From an uncultured Oscillospiraceae bacterium (lineage in GTDB: Bacteria > Bacillota > Clostridia > Oscillospirales > Oscillospiraceae): a stretch of DNA of 14,905 bases. Location of the stretch: NCBI GenBank assembly GCA_910587505.1, contig CAJULD010000061.1:1-14905 (forward strand). Direction: 5' to 3'. This document shows positions 6,786 through 14,025 of this stretch, in pieces. The position numbers were made by a program, and so were the translations under genes. A model generated the notes under the pieces. It had not been told where the DNA came from. It ran no database searches and was given only the letters and a program-made list of their open reading frames with translations. Within the stretch, counting starts at the first letter, position 1. Each line of letters begins with the position of its first letter.

Positions 6786-7746
6786 GACCGGGTCCATGGA
6801 CGTATGCTACAATTTCGGTCTGGAGTACTATTTTGCGGCGGAAAAGCCGCTGAATGATACGGTTTTCCTCTTCTGGCGGACCACGCCAACGCTGATGGTG
6901 GGCCGGTATCAGAACGTGCCCGAGGAGGTGGACGAGGCCTACGCCGCCGCCCACCAGATCCGCATCGTCCGGCGCATGAGCGGCGGGGGGACCATCTACA
7001 CCGACCCCGGCGGCTGGCAGTTCACTTTCATCGCCCCCTCCCAGGGCGGGGACATCTGTTTTCAGCAGTACCTCGCCCCCGTCCTTCTCGCGCTGGGCGA
7101 GCTGGGAGTGCAGGCCGCCTTCAACGGGCGGAACGATCTGACCGTCGAGGGGAAAAAAATATCCGGCAACGCCCAGTACCGGCTGGGAGACCGGACGGTC
7201 CACCACGGCTCCCTGCTGTTTTGCACCGATCTGGAGCAGATGGCCGCCGCCACCCGGCCGAATCAGGATAAGATCCGGTCCAGGGGCATCAAATCCGTCC
7301 GGGACCGGGTGACCAACATTGCCGGCCACCTGCCCGCACCGGTGACGGCGGAGGAGTTCAGGGATCGGATGGTGCGCCGTATTTCAGGGCCGGACGGCGT
7401 GGTATACACCGTCACGCCGGAGGACCGGGCGCGCATCCTGACCATCGCTCAGGAGAAATTCGGCTCCTGGGAAAGCCTCTACAGCCGGGGCCCGGCATAC
7501 AGCATCCAGCGGACGGGCCGCTTCCCCGGCGGCAGCATGACCTTTCACCTGGAAGTAAAAAAGGGCGTGATCTGTCAGGCCGCCGTGTCCGGGGATTTCT
7601 TCGCCGCCGTGGACGGCGAAACCATCAGCCGGGCGCTGACCGGCTGCCGCTGCCAGCGGGAGGCCGTCCGGGAGGCGCTGGAACGGGGCGGCGTGGACGT
7701 GTACCGCGTTTCCGCGGAGGAAATGGCCCGGACAATTGCCGGATGA
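6772..7746 (+). CDS. Lipoate ligase-fold protein 2 (lacks HDxGN)
   Basis: A 324-residue paralogue of the protein at 4702-5652, of the LplA/LipM/LipL fold. It keeps RRMSGGGTIY (67-76) and K129 in KISGNAQ (129-135), so acyl-adenylate or acyl-transfer chemistry is plausible. The conserved HDxGN after SGGG is replaced by TDPGG (77-81). A C-terminal accessory lobe is present. The start lies 14 nt inside lipA with GGAGG just upstream, so translation is probably coupled. Two ligase-like proteins with one carrier suggest division of labour, for example one loading lipoate and the other octanoate or moving the group to a different protein. That is inference, and the exact activity is not known. Confidence 0.85.
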   Translation: MIYIETGSMDVCYNFGLEYYFAAEKPLNDTVFLFWRTTPTLMVGRYQNVPEEVDEAYAAAHQIRIVRRMSGGGTIYTDPGGWQFTFIAPSQGGDICFQQYLAPVLLALGELGVQAAFNGRNDLTVEGKKISGNAQYRLGDRTVHHGSLLFCTDLEQMAAATRPNQDKIRSRGIKSVRDRVTNIAGHLPAPVTAEEFRDRMVRRISGPDGVVYTVTPEDRARILTIAQEKFGSWESLYSRGPAYSIQRTGRFPGGSMTFHLEVKKGVICQAAVSGDFFAAVDGETISRALTGCRCQREAVREALERGGVDVYRVSAEEMARTIAG

Positions 7747-7781
7747 AGTTTTTCCCCGCAGGAGCTTCGCACCCGCCGCTT

Positions 7782-7798
7782 GCCGCCCAGAGGGCGGC
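7782..7798 (+). terminator. GC hairpin after the lipoylation operon
   Basis: GCCGCCC (7782-7788) and GGGCGGC (7792-7798) with a 3-nt loop, 35 nt past the last stop codon. No U-run follows directly, so it is only a weak terminator candidate. Confidence 0.25.
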
Positions 7799-7913
7799 GC
7801 GGGCCTTTGCCCCTCCCCCGGTTCAAAAAAGACGCCCTGCCTCTTTTCTGAGGGATAAGTGCCGGCCTCCGTGCCGGTCCTTACGGGTCAATCTTCTCTT
7901 CTTAAAAGTTCTT

Positions 7914-7998
7914 AGAACCTGCATTCGCAACCGCTGAACGCCGCCAGGCCGGTCTCTTCCCGTCCATCCGGCATCCCCCGGTTATGAATACAGGTTCT
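7914..7998. repeat. Imperfect 20-bp inverted repeat flanking 45 bp
   Basis: AGAACCTGCATTCGCAACCG (7914-7933) and the reverse complement of 7979-7998 agree at 17 of 20 positions, differing only by transitions. The pattern looks like diverged arms of a small repeat unit. Together with the hairpin and palindrome to its right it could be a MITE-like or REP-like intergenic element. Confidence 0.5.
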
Positions 7999-8003
7999 TA
8001 CCG

Positions 8004-8036
8004 TTCTGCGCGGCCACCTCACGCGGCCGCGCAGAA
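8004..8036. repeat. Perfect 12-bp GC-rich hairpin
   Basis: TTCTGCGCGGCC (8004-8015) and its exact complement (8025-8036) enclose a 9-nt loop. Its right arm overlaps the outer GAATC arm of the neighbouring palindrome, so the two structures may compete for pairing. Confidence 0.6.
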
Positions 8037-8097
8037 TCAGATTGCGCATGGCCCCTCCGTGAAGCTTCACGGAGGGGCCATGCGCAATTGTCGATTC
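8034..8097. repeat. Perfect 48-bp palindrome with outer arms
   Basis: Bases 8041-8088 equal their own reverse complement, centred on AAGCTT. Outer arms GAATC (8034-8038) and GATTC (8093-8097) extend the stem after a small bulge. On the + strand the stem is followed by CTTTTCTTTC, so it may end the lipoylation transcript. A 24-bp perfect arm is far longer than a terminator needs, so another role or origin (repeat element, DNA cruciform) is possible. Confidence 0.75.
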
Positions 8098-8107
8098 CTT
8101 TTCTTTC

Positions 8108-8126
8108 AAAAAAGGATGGATATCCT
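8108..8126 (-). terminator. Short candidate terminator of the EF-G-like gene
   Basis: On the minus strand AGGAT, a 4-nt loop and ATCCT are followed directly by a T-run (8108-8112), 4 nt past the stop codon. The 5-bp stem is weak, so termination may instead depend on the larger palindrome beyond it. Confidence 0.35.
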
Positions 8127-8130
8127 GCTG

Positions 8131-10203
8131 TTATTCCTCCGCCAGGGCCTTCGCCTCGGCGATCGCCTTCTCCTGAGCGGCCGCCGGGCAATCCTCATAG
8201 CGGACAAAATGGAAGGTGAAGGAGCCGCGGCTCTGGGTCATGGACCGCAGGTCGATGGCATAGGTCATCATCTCCGCCATGGGCACCTCGGCCTCCACTA
8301 CCTGGTCGCCGCTGCCGGTGGGGTTCATGCCCATGACCCTGCCCCGGCGCTTGTTCAGATCGCCCAGAATGTCGCCCATGTAGTTGTCGGGAATAGTGAC
8401 CTTCAGCTCGCCGATGGGCTCCAGCAGAACGGGAGACGCCTCAGGCAGCGCGGCCTTGTAGGCCAGCTGGGCAGCGGTCTTGAAGGCGATTTCAGAGGAG
8501 TCCACGGGGTGATAGGATCCGTCCACCAGCGTGGCCTTCAGGAACACCACGGGATAACCCGCCAGCACACCGTGGGCGCAGGCCTCACGAAGACCCTTCT
8601 CAACGGCGGGGAAGAAGTTCCTGGGCACGCTGCCGCCGAAGACTTCCTCGGCGAAGATCATCTCTTCCTGCTCGTCCTGGGGCTCAAAGACAATATGGAC
8701 GTCGCCGAACTGGCCGCTGCCGCCGGTCTGCTTCTTATGACGGCCCTGCTTGCGCACCTGCTTGCGGATCTTCTCGCGGTAGGCCACCCGCGGCGTATCC
8801 AGCTCGGCCTCCACGCCGAAGCGGCTCTTGAGCTTGCTGACCAGAACGTCGATCTGGATGTCGCCCGCGCCGGAAACCACCACCTGGTGGGTCTCGGCAT
8901 TGTTGACCACGGAGAAGGTGGGATCTTCCTCATTGAGGCGGATAAGACCGGTGCCCACCTTTTCATCCTGCCCGCGGGTTTTGGGAGCGATAGCCCGGGA
9001 ATAGCAGGGCTCGGCAAACTGTACGGGCGCCAGCTTCACGATCCGCTTGGGGTCGCAGAGAGTCTCGCCGGTCTTGAGCCGGTCCATCTTGGCGATGGCG
9101 CCGATGTCGCCGCAGGCGATTTCCTTGACCTCTTCGTTCTTCTTGCCTTTGATGGTGTACAGGCGGCCCAGCTTCTCGGTCTTTCCGGTGGTGGGATTAT
9201 ACAGGGCCATGTCTCCGGTGATTTTGCCGGAAACGACCTTGACCAGGGAATATTTGCCGTACTGGTCGGAAATGGTCTTGAAGACAATGGCGGCAGTGGG
9301 GCCGTTGGGGTCCCGCGGAACCGGAACGGCATTCTCGCCGGATTCATCAGTGGCCTCCTCGGGGGGCATTTCCAGCGAGGAGGGAACCATGTCGATAATG
9401 GTGGACAGCAGCATCTCCGTGCCCAGACCCGTCAGGGCGGAGCCGCAGACCACGGGGGCCAAAGTGCCCTCCCGGATGCCGGTCTTCAATCCGGTCATGA
9501 TCTCTTCCTTGGTAAAGGGCTCCTCGGCGAAGAACTTCTCCATGTTCTCCTCGCTGGTCTCGGCCACGGCCTCCATCAGCTCGCCGTACAGCTCGTCCAG
9601 CACGGCCTGCTTGCTGTCGGGAATGGGAATCTCCACCCGCTTGGCGCCCTTCCGGTTCTCGGGCATCTGGTAGGCCTTGCGGTTGATGACGTCGATGATG
9701 CCGATGGTGCGCTTGTTGCTGTCCCAGATGGGAGCCACCACGGGAGCGATGGACTTCGACAGCTTTTCCCGCAGGGCGGCGAGGGTCTCAGAGAAGTTGG
9801 CGTTTTCCTCGTCCTCCTTGGAGATGTAAACGATGCAGGGCTTGTTCTGCTCCCTGAGATACTTCCAGCCCCGCTCCGCGCCCACGCTGAGCCCGTCCTT
9901 GGAAGCGCACACCAGCACGCCCACCTCGGCGGCCCGGACGCCGGACTGCATCTCGCCGGCAAAATCGAAGTTTCCCGGCGTGTCCAGCACGTTGATTTTC
10001 ACGCCGTTATAAATCACCGGCGTCATGGACAGGGAGATGGAAATCTGACGCTTGATTTCCTCGGGGTCGTAATCGCAAACGGTGTTGCCGTCCGCAGGCT
10101 TGCCCAGACGGTCGGTGGCACCGGTGAGATACAGCATGCTCTCCACAAGGGAGGTCTTTCCGCTGCCGCCGTGGCCCAGCAGGCAGATGTTGCGAATGTC
10201 CAT
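8131..10203 (-). CDS. EF-G-like translational GTPase with altered G motifs
   Basis: A 690-residue protein of full EF-G length, in the family annotated as elongation factor G-like. Domains run in EF-G order: GTPase (about 1-275), beta-barrel II (about 300-390), III, IV with GGSGQFGDVHIVFEP (494-508) and GSYHPVDSSE (562-571), and V starting near 592. Domain IV, which reaches the decoding site, looks intact. The GTPase motifs depart from canonical EF-G: GHGGSGKT (10-17) for GHIDAGKT, DTPGNFDF (74-81) with N78 where the catalytic histidine of DTPGHVDF stands, SKED (128-131) for NKMD, and RQISIS where RGITI is expected in switch I. The true EF-G should therefore be elsewhere in the genome. AAGGAG lies about 11 nt before the ATG. 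A good promoter precedes it. Its cellular role is unknown. Confidence 0.9.
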   Translation of the reverse strand: MDIRNICLLGHGGSGKTSLVESMLYLTGATDRLGKPADGNTVCDYDPEEIKRQISISLSMTPVIYNGVKINVLDTPGNFDFAGEMQSGVRAAEVGVLVCASKDGLSVGAERGWKYLREQNKPCIVYISKEDEENANFSETLAALREKLSKSIAPVVAPIWDSNKRTIGIIDVINRKAYQMPENRKGAKRVEIPIPDSKQAVLDELYGELMEAVAETSEENMEKFFAEEPFTKEEIMTGLKTGIREGTLAPVVCGSALTGLGTEMLLSTIIDMVPSSLEMPPEEATDESGENAVPVPRDPNGPTAAIVFKTISDQYGKYSLVKVVSGKITGDMALYNPTTGKTEKLGRLYTIKGKKNEEVKEIACGDIGAIAKMDRLKTGETLCDPKRIVKLAPVQFAEPCYSRAIAPKTRGQDEKVGTGLIRLNEEDPTFSVVNNAETHQVVVSGAGDIQIDVLVSKLKSRFGVEAELDTPRVAYREKIRKQVRKQGRHKKQTGGSGQFGDVHIVFEPQDEQEEMIFAEEVFGGSVPRNFFPAVEKGLREACAHGVLAGYPVVFLKATLVDGSYHPVDSSEIAFKTAAQLAYKAALPEASPVLLEPIGELKVTIPDNYMGDILGDLNKRRGRVMGMNPTGSGDQVVEAEVPMAEMMTYAIDLRSMTQSRGSFTFHFVRYEDCPAAAQEKAIAEAKALAEE

Positions 10204-10262
10204 AAGAGTTTTGTCTCCTTCCGTTTATCGTGCCCGCTGACGCGGACTTGCTTAACATATAG

Positions 10263-10291
10263 ATTATAGTACCTTTTCCGATTTAGCACAA
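10263..10291 (-). promoter_or_regulatory. Promoter of the EF-G-like gene
   Basis: On the minus strand TTGTGC (10286-10291), a 17-bp spacer and a perfect TATAAT (10263-10268). Predicted start near 10256, with a leader of about 53 nt. Confidence 0.65.
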
Positions 10292-10330
10292 CTGGAATTT
10301 TCTTTACCGTATGATTTTAGACAAAATAAA

Positions 10331-10352
10331 CAAAAACCGGATGTGGTTTTTG
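10331..10352 (-). terminator. Terminator after the acetyltransferase gene
   Basis: On the minus strand CAAAAACC and GGTTTTTG form an 8-bp stem with a 6-nt loop, followed by a T-rich tract (TTTATTTTG). It lies 28 nt past the stop codon and separates this operon from the promoter at 10263-10291. Confidence 0.6.
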
Positions 10353-10380
10353 ATAAATCCAGCAGTGAACAAACGGCCTG

Positions 10381-10920
10381 TCACAGCCGGAATTCCAGCT
10401 GCACGTCACAGGGCTCCTTTTTGGCCAGCGCCCAGTTGATCTCCTCCGCTTCCACGCAGCCCAGAGCCCGGTACGCGGCCATGGTTTCCCGCGCGGAGTG
10501 AGCGGAGATATAGAGCTTTTCCGCTCCAAGCAGCCGGGCTTCCCGGCAGGCCATCCGGAAGAGCTCCTTCCCGATTCCCCGCCCCCGGTAGGGCAGGGAG
10601 ACGTGGAACTGCGCCAGATCGATGTATTGATCTCTGCTTCCGAAGCGCGGACCCTCCAGCCGGGCAAAGCCTGCCAGATCCGCCCCTGCCCATGCGCCAA
10701 AGACTGCGCCGCCGTTCTGCACGCTGCGCAGCAGCTTTTCAGCCCGGTATCGCCGCCCCTCCCAGTCCCAGTCCTCCACATAGGCGATGGGAAGCAGCTT
10801 CCACTGTCCGTCCCGTTTGCGCCAGCACTGGGCGACCTCCTGACGGCGGATGAATCCGTCAAGAGACGCGACAGTAAAGTTATGCTCCGTGACCGGCGCG
10901 TATCGAATGGTATCCGTCAT
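10381..10920 (-). CDS. GNAT-family N-acetyltransferase
   Basis: A 179-residue acetyl-CoA-dependent acyltransferase of unknown substrate. The central strand and CoA-binding loop are clear: FHVSLPYRGRGIGKELFRMA (105-124), with the Q/R-x-x-G-x-G/A motif as RGRGIG (112-117). A later YRALGC segment (150-155) matches the usual end of the fold. The ATG lies 3 nt after the stop of the upstream gene (TGAACCATG), with AGGGG as the ribosome site inside that gene, so the two are co-transcribed and probably translationally coupled. Whether it acts on a small molecule or a protein cannot be judged. Confidence 0.85.
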   Translation of the reverse strand: MTDTIRYAPVTEHNFTVASLDGFIRRQEVAQCWRKRDGQWKLLPIAYVEDWDWEGRRYRAEKLLRSVQNGGAVFGAWAGADLAGFARLEGPRFGSRDQYIDLAQFHVSLPYRGRGIGKELFRMACREARLLGAEKLYISAHSARETMAAYRALGCVEAEEINWALAKKEPCDVQLEFRL

Positions 10921-10923
10921 GGT

Positions 10924-13113
10924 TCACCCCTTGTCCACCGTCCACACCACCGGCAGCATGGGGGCTGCCCACAGCAGGAGATAGGTTATCATCAGCACCG
11001 GCGTCAGTACGCTGTAGCTGCCGGTAAATGTCAGATAAAAGCCCAGCAGAGCCCCGGCGATGCTGCTGAAAACAGAGAGCAGATTCCCCGTCAGGGCCGT
11101 CTGGCACAGGCGGCGGCTGTCCACGGCCAGTTGCGCGTAAGGCAGCAGGCCTTCCCGGTAAAGAAGCCCTTCGGGCCCCTCCGCTTCCCGCTCCGGGTCG
11201 GACAGGGCCAGCCGTTCGCCCAGCTCCGGCATCGTCCCGCCGCCGTCCCAGCCGAACCGGGCCTTGAGAAACCTGGGCACGACGTTTCCGTCCCGGGCGG
11301 CGAGAACCAGACGGAAGCCGTTGCGCCGGAGAATGCGCAGGGCGTATTCCACCGGCTCGGCGGCGGAATATTTTATGTTGAACACCGCCGTCAGCTCTCC
11401 GTCCACCGAAAGGCACACCGCCGTCCTGGAGTTCAGACCCGGCGGCATGTGCACCGCCTGATGGCGCATAAAGGTGGGCGTACCCACCAGCACCGTCTCG
11501 CCGTGGATCATTCCGCCCAGACCGCCCTCCTCGTGGATGTGGAAGTGCTCCAGATTCTGGAGGGATACGCGGCTGCGCTGGCAGGCGTCCCGGAACAGGC
11601 GGCCCAGCAGGCCGCCGCCCTGGACAGCCAGCGTGGCGGCATAGGAAATGGCGTGGTTCTGCTCCTCGCCGTAGAGCCTGATCCCGGCCAGCGCGGCCGC
11701 GCCGGCGGGAAACAGGTCCGCGTCCGTCACCGACAGGCGGCGCTCCCCGGCGAAGGCGGACGCGCCGTACATACCGGCCACGGCGGCCCCGCTGCGGGCC
11801 AGATGGGCCGCAACCCGGCCAAAGGGGACGCAGAAGGCCATGGGAAACACCAGAGAGGAAGCCGCGCACAGCACCACCGACCAGCACCACAGGAAATCCT
11901 GTGGCCGGTCCTGCCCGATGGAGGAGAGCACGGCGAACACCGCCGACGCCGCCGCCAGCACCGGCAGCAGCAGCCGCTGCCACTGGGAGGAGGTGTCCTC
12001 CATGAGGGCGCGGGTGTAGAAGCCCGCGCCGGAGCCCCGCCCCCTGGCGATGCCGCCGGGAGTACAGTCCACCACGCGGGTGGGCTCCCCCATGGCGGCA
12101 ATGCGGAAGGTCTCCGCCATGCCCCGGTGCCAGTCGGTAAGGCCCCACAGAGCGAACACGCTCACCGCGGCGGCCACGCCGCCCAGGGGGGCCGCGTCGG
12201 TCCTCTGGGGCAGCAGCAGCATGGTCATTTCGTCCAGCAGCGTCACCAGGGTGCACAGCAGGGCGGTGGCCGAGATGGTCCACGCGCCCTCCCGCAGCCC
12301 GCCCACGGCGGCGCGGTAGACCGGCCAGCAGAGGATGGACAGCAGGGCCTGGGCCACCAGTACGCACAGAGCGGCGTTGTCGGCGCTGTCGCTGAAAAAG
12401 GGCGTGGCGACGTCCAGCCGTTCCAGCACCCATGGCGTCCACATTCCGAGCAGGACGGCAATGGAGGCGGACAGGGACCGGCGGCACTCCCGGTAGCGGC
12501 GCTTGTGCCGCCCGGCAGTCTCCCCGGCGGACGGTTCTGCGTCCGCCTCCGGCAGCGGCCGCCGTCCGGCGGGCTCCCGGCGGCGGACGGCCCGCTTCTC
12601 CCGCCCGGCGGCCTTCTCCAGCCGCTTGCGGAATTTCTCCTGACGCTTCTCCTGGACCGCCTTCACTGCGTCCACCGTGCTGGCTACCACGTCCTCCATG
12701 GAGACCGGGGGCGGTTCCTGGGGCTCCGGCGGGGGCGGCGGCTCCCGCACCGGCGGCTTCTCCGGCGGCGGGGACGGCTCCTCCCGGACCGGCGAGTCCC
12801 CATCCACGGGATACAGCCCCTCCGCCAGAGCGAACTCATCCCAGAAGGCAAGGTCCGCAGCCGGGTCCTCCGGGGGCGCCGTCTCCGCAGGAGGTTCCGG
12901 CTGCGCAGGTGGTTCCGGCTCAGGTTCCGGCATTGGCTCCGGCTCGGGGACCGGTTCCGGTTCCGGCGAGGGAGGCGCGGAGGATCCGAATTCGGCCAGA
13001 ATGTCGTCCAGATTGAAGGGGGCGTCCTCCGGCAGCTCTACGCCCAGCAGCAGGCGCCGGGTATCCATCAGGGAGGGATCTATTCGGTTGTTGCTTTCCT
13101 GATTATCTGTCAT
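10924..13113 (-). CDS. P-type-ATPase-like membrane protein, catalytic motifs lost
   Basis: A 729-residue predicted membrane protein. Residues 1-210 are cytoplasmic-looking: a Pro/Glu-rich stretch (about 48-137) and a basic segment (about 155-213). Hydrophobic spans lie near 213-231, 244-268, 277-300, 308-327, 380-400, 406-432 and 675-725. The order and spacing follow heavy-metal P-type ATPases. FPMAFCVPFG (423-432) stands at the CPCALGLATP ion-binding helix, VTDADLFPAG (462-471) at the phosphorylated FDKTGTLTxG, HIHEEGGLGG plus GETVLVG (525-544) at the nucleotide-binding GxG segment, and GWDGGGTMPEL (621-631) at VGDGINDAPAL. The phospho-acceptor aspartate, the CPC motif, TGES and GDGxND are not preserved. 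It is therefore probably an inactive relative with a structural or regulatory role. The uninterrupted frame argues against decay. The ribosome site is weak (GGGAG about 15 nt upstream). Confidence 0.7.
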   Translation of the reverse strand: MTDNQESNNRIDPSLMDTRRLLLGVELPEDAPFNLDDILAEFGSSAPPSPEPEPVPEPEPMPEPEPEPPAQPEPPAETAPPEDPAADLAFWDEFALAEGLYPVDGDSPVREEPSPPPEKPPVREPPPPPEPQEPPPVSMEDVVASTVDAVKAVQEKRQEKFRKRLEKAAGREKRAVRRREPAGRRPLPEADAEPSAGETAGRHKRRYRECRRSLSASIAVLLGMWTPWVLERLDVATPFFSDSADNAALCVLVAQALLSILCWPVYRAAVGGLREGAWTISATALLCTLVTLLDEMTMLLLPQRTDAAPLGGVAAAVSVFALWGLTDWHRGMAETFRIAAMGEPTRVVDCTPGGIARGRGSGAGFYTRALMEDTSSQWQRLLLPVLAAASAVFAVLSSIGQDRPQDFLWCWSVVLCAASSLVFPMAFCVPFGRVAAHLARSGAAVAGMYGASAFAGERRLSVTDADLFPAGAAALAGIRLYGEEQNHAISYAATLAVQGGGLLGRLFRDACQRSRVSLQNLEHFHIHEEGGLGGMIHGETVLVGTPTFMRHQAVHMPPGLNSRTAVCLSVDGELTAVFNIKYSAAEPVEYALRILRRNGFRLVLAARDGNVVPRFLKARFGWDGGGTMPELGERLALSDPEREAEGPEGLLYREGLLPYAQLAVDSRRLCQTALTGNLLSVFSSIAGALLGFYLTFTGSYSVLTPVLMITYLLLWAAPMLPVVWTVDKG
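12877..12972 (-). repeat. Low-complexity Pro/Glu repeat inside the gene
   Basis: Repeated GGTTCCGG/GGCTCCGG-type units (+ strand) encode alternating PEPEP residues 48-79 of the P-type-ATPase-like protein. It is in frame and is likely to vary in length by slippage. Confidence 0.6.
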
Positions 13114-13165
13114 AAAAACGTCTCATTTCTCCCGGACCGGTAAAAACTGTCTGCTGGTATGGCGG

Positions 13166-13915
13166 CTATCCCCGCTGCCGCAGAGCCTCGTACAGCAGAA
13201 CGGCGGCGGCGGCGGACGCGTTGAGGGAGCTGACGCGCCCCTTCATGGGAATGCTGACCAGGAAGTCGCAGCCCTCCCGGACCAGGCGGCTCATGCCGCT
13301 GCCCTCGCTGCCGATGACGATGGCGGCAGGGGAACGGAAATCCGCCTCATGCAGGGATTTGTCCCCCTCCGCGGCGGCGCCGAAGATCCACAGCCCTTCC
13401 TTCTGCAAATCCCTGAGCAGGGCGGGAATGTTGGCCACCCGTGCCACGGGGAGATAACTGACCGCCCCGGCGCTGGTTTTTGCCACCACGGCGGTGAGGC
13501 CCGCGCTGCGGCGTCTGGGAATAATCACGCCGTGGGCCCCGGCACACTCGGCGGAGCGGATGATGGCGCCCAGATTGTGGGGGTCGGAGATCTCGTCGCA
13601 GACCACAAGCAGCGGCGGCTCCTCCCGCTCTGCGGCGGCGCGGAGGATGTCCGCCACCGTGGCGTATGCCTGGGCGGCGGCTACGGCGATGACGCCCTGG
13701 TGGCTGTGGGTCTCGCTCATGGCGTCCAGCTTGCGCCGGTCGCACTCGGAGATCACTGCGCCGGCCTGTCTGGCCTGCGCGGTCAGGCGGGCCAGCGTGC
13801 GGTCCGTACCGCCCCGGGCCACGTACAGCTTGTCAATAACGGTCCCGGCGCGCAGGGCCTCCATAACCGCGTTGCGGCCCTCAATCAGGTTCTCCGGCGT
13901 CTCATATTCTCTCAT
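13166..13915 (-). CDS. rlmB: 23S rRNA 2'-O-methyltransferase (SpoU family, RlmB-like)
   Basis: A 249-residue SPOUT-class enzyme predicted to methylate a ribose of 23S rRNA (G2251 in E. coli RlmB) using SAM. The N-terminal substrate-binding domain begins ENLIEGRNAVMEALRAG (8-24). The three SpoU motifs are present: ISDPHNLGAIIRSAECAG (109-126, with N114 and R120), IVIGSEGSGM (199-208) and IPMKGRVSSLNASAAAAVLL (222-241). Length fits the family (about 245-250). The ATG at 13915 has AAAAGGAG 5 nt upstream; the open frame extends to 14008 but covers promoter sequence. The gene downstream starts 52 nt after its stop with no terminator between, so it probably leads the rlmB, P-type-like, GNAT transcript. 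A related SpoU enzyme acting on another site cannot be excluded. Confidence 0.92.
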   Translation of the reverse strand: MREYETPENLIEGRNAVMEALRAGTVIDKLYVARGGTDRTLARLTAQARQAGAVISECDRRKLDAMSETHSHQGVIAVAAAQAYATVADILRAAAEREEPPLLVVCDEISDPHNLGAIIRSAECAGAHGVIIPRRRSAGLTAVVAKTSAGAVSYLPVARVANIPALLRDLQKEGLWIFGAAAEGDKSLHEADFRSPAAIVIGSEGSGMSRLVREGCDFLVSIPMKGRVSSLNASAAAAVLLYEALRQRG

Positions 13916-13989
13916 AAACGCTCCTTTTTGCGGTCCGGCAGGGCCCGGCGGGCCCTCCGTCACGGGCGCATGCTTTATAATACGTCCAC

Positions 13990-14018
13990 AGTATACCACA
14001 AAGTCCATGGGTTGCGAA
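13990..14018 (-). promoter_or_regulatory. Predicted promoter of rlmB and downstream genes
   Basis: On the minus strand TTCGCA (14013-14018), a 17-bp spacer and TATACT (13990-13995), with an extended -10 TG (TGGTATACT). Predicted start near 13983. Confidence 0.55.
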
Positions 14019-14025
14019 AGGGGTA

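Larger units (their letters stand above)
7747..8130. other. Intergenic region rich in inverted repeats
   Basis: This 384-bp gap lies between the convergent ends of the lipoylation operon and the EF-G-like gene. No convincing gene was found: the short frames here have no good ribosome site and are built from the repeats. It contains a GCCGCCC/GGGCGGC hairpin (7782-7798), an imperfect 20-bp inverted repeat (7914-7933 with 7979-7998), a 12-bp hairpin (8004-8036) and a perfect 48-bp palindrome (8041-8088), listed separately. Confidence 0.6.

Noticed and set aside
7743..7937. 64-codon frame overlapping the end of ligase 2 (ATGA)
   Set aside because: The stop-start overlap is suggestive, but the product is Pro/Arg-rich without features and runs into the inverted repeat. 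There is no support.
7912..8109. 65-codon minus-strand frame across the palindromes
   Set aside because: It is built almost entirely from repeat arms and has no convincing ribosome site; treated as repeat DNA.
7984..10269. 761-codon open frame on the + strand
   Set aside because: It is antisense to the EF-G-like gene and starts inside the inverted-repeat region with no ribosome site. The sense strand has clear EF-G domains.
12877..12972. Repeated GGTTCCGG units as a CRISPR or tandem-repeat locus
   Set aside because: The units are short, without spacers, and in frame as PEPEP codons of the gene.
10498..13143. 881-codon open frame on the + strand
   Set aside because: It is antisense to the P-type-ATPase-like and GNAT genes. 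Its translation is low-complexity, rich in Gly/Gln/Arg/His, with no recognisable domain. GC-rich codon use leaves antisense frames open.
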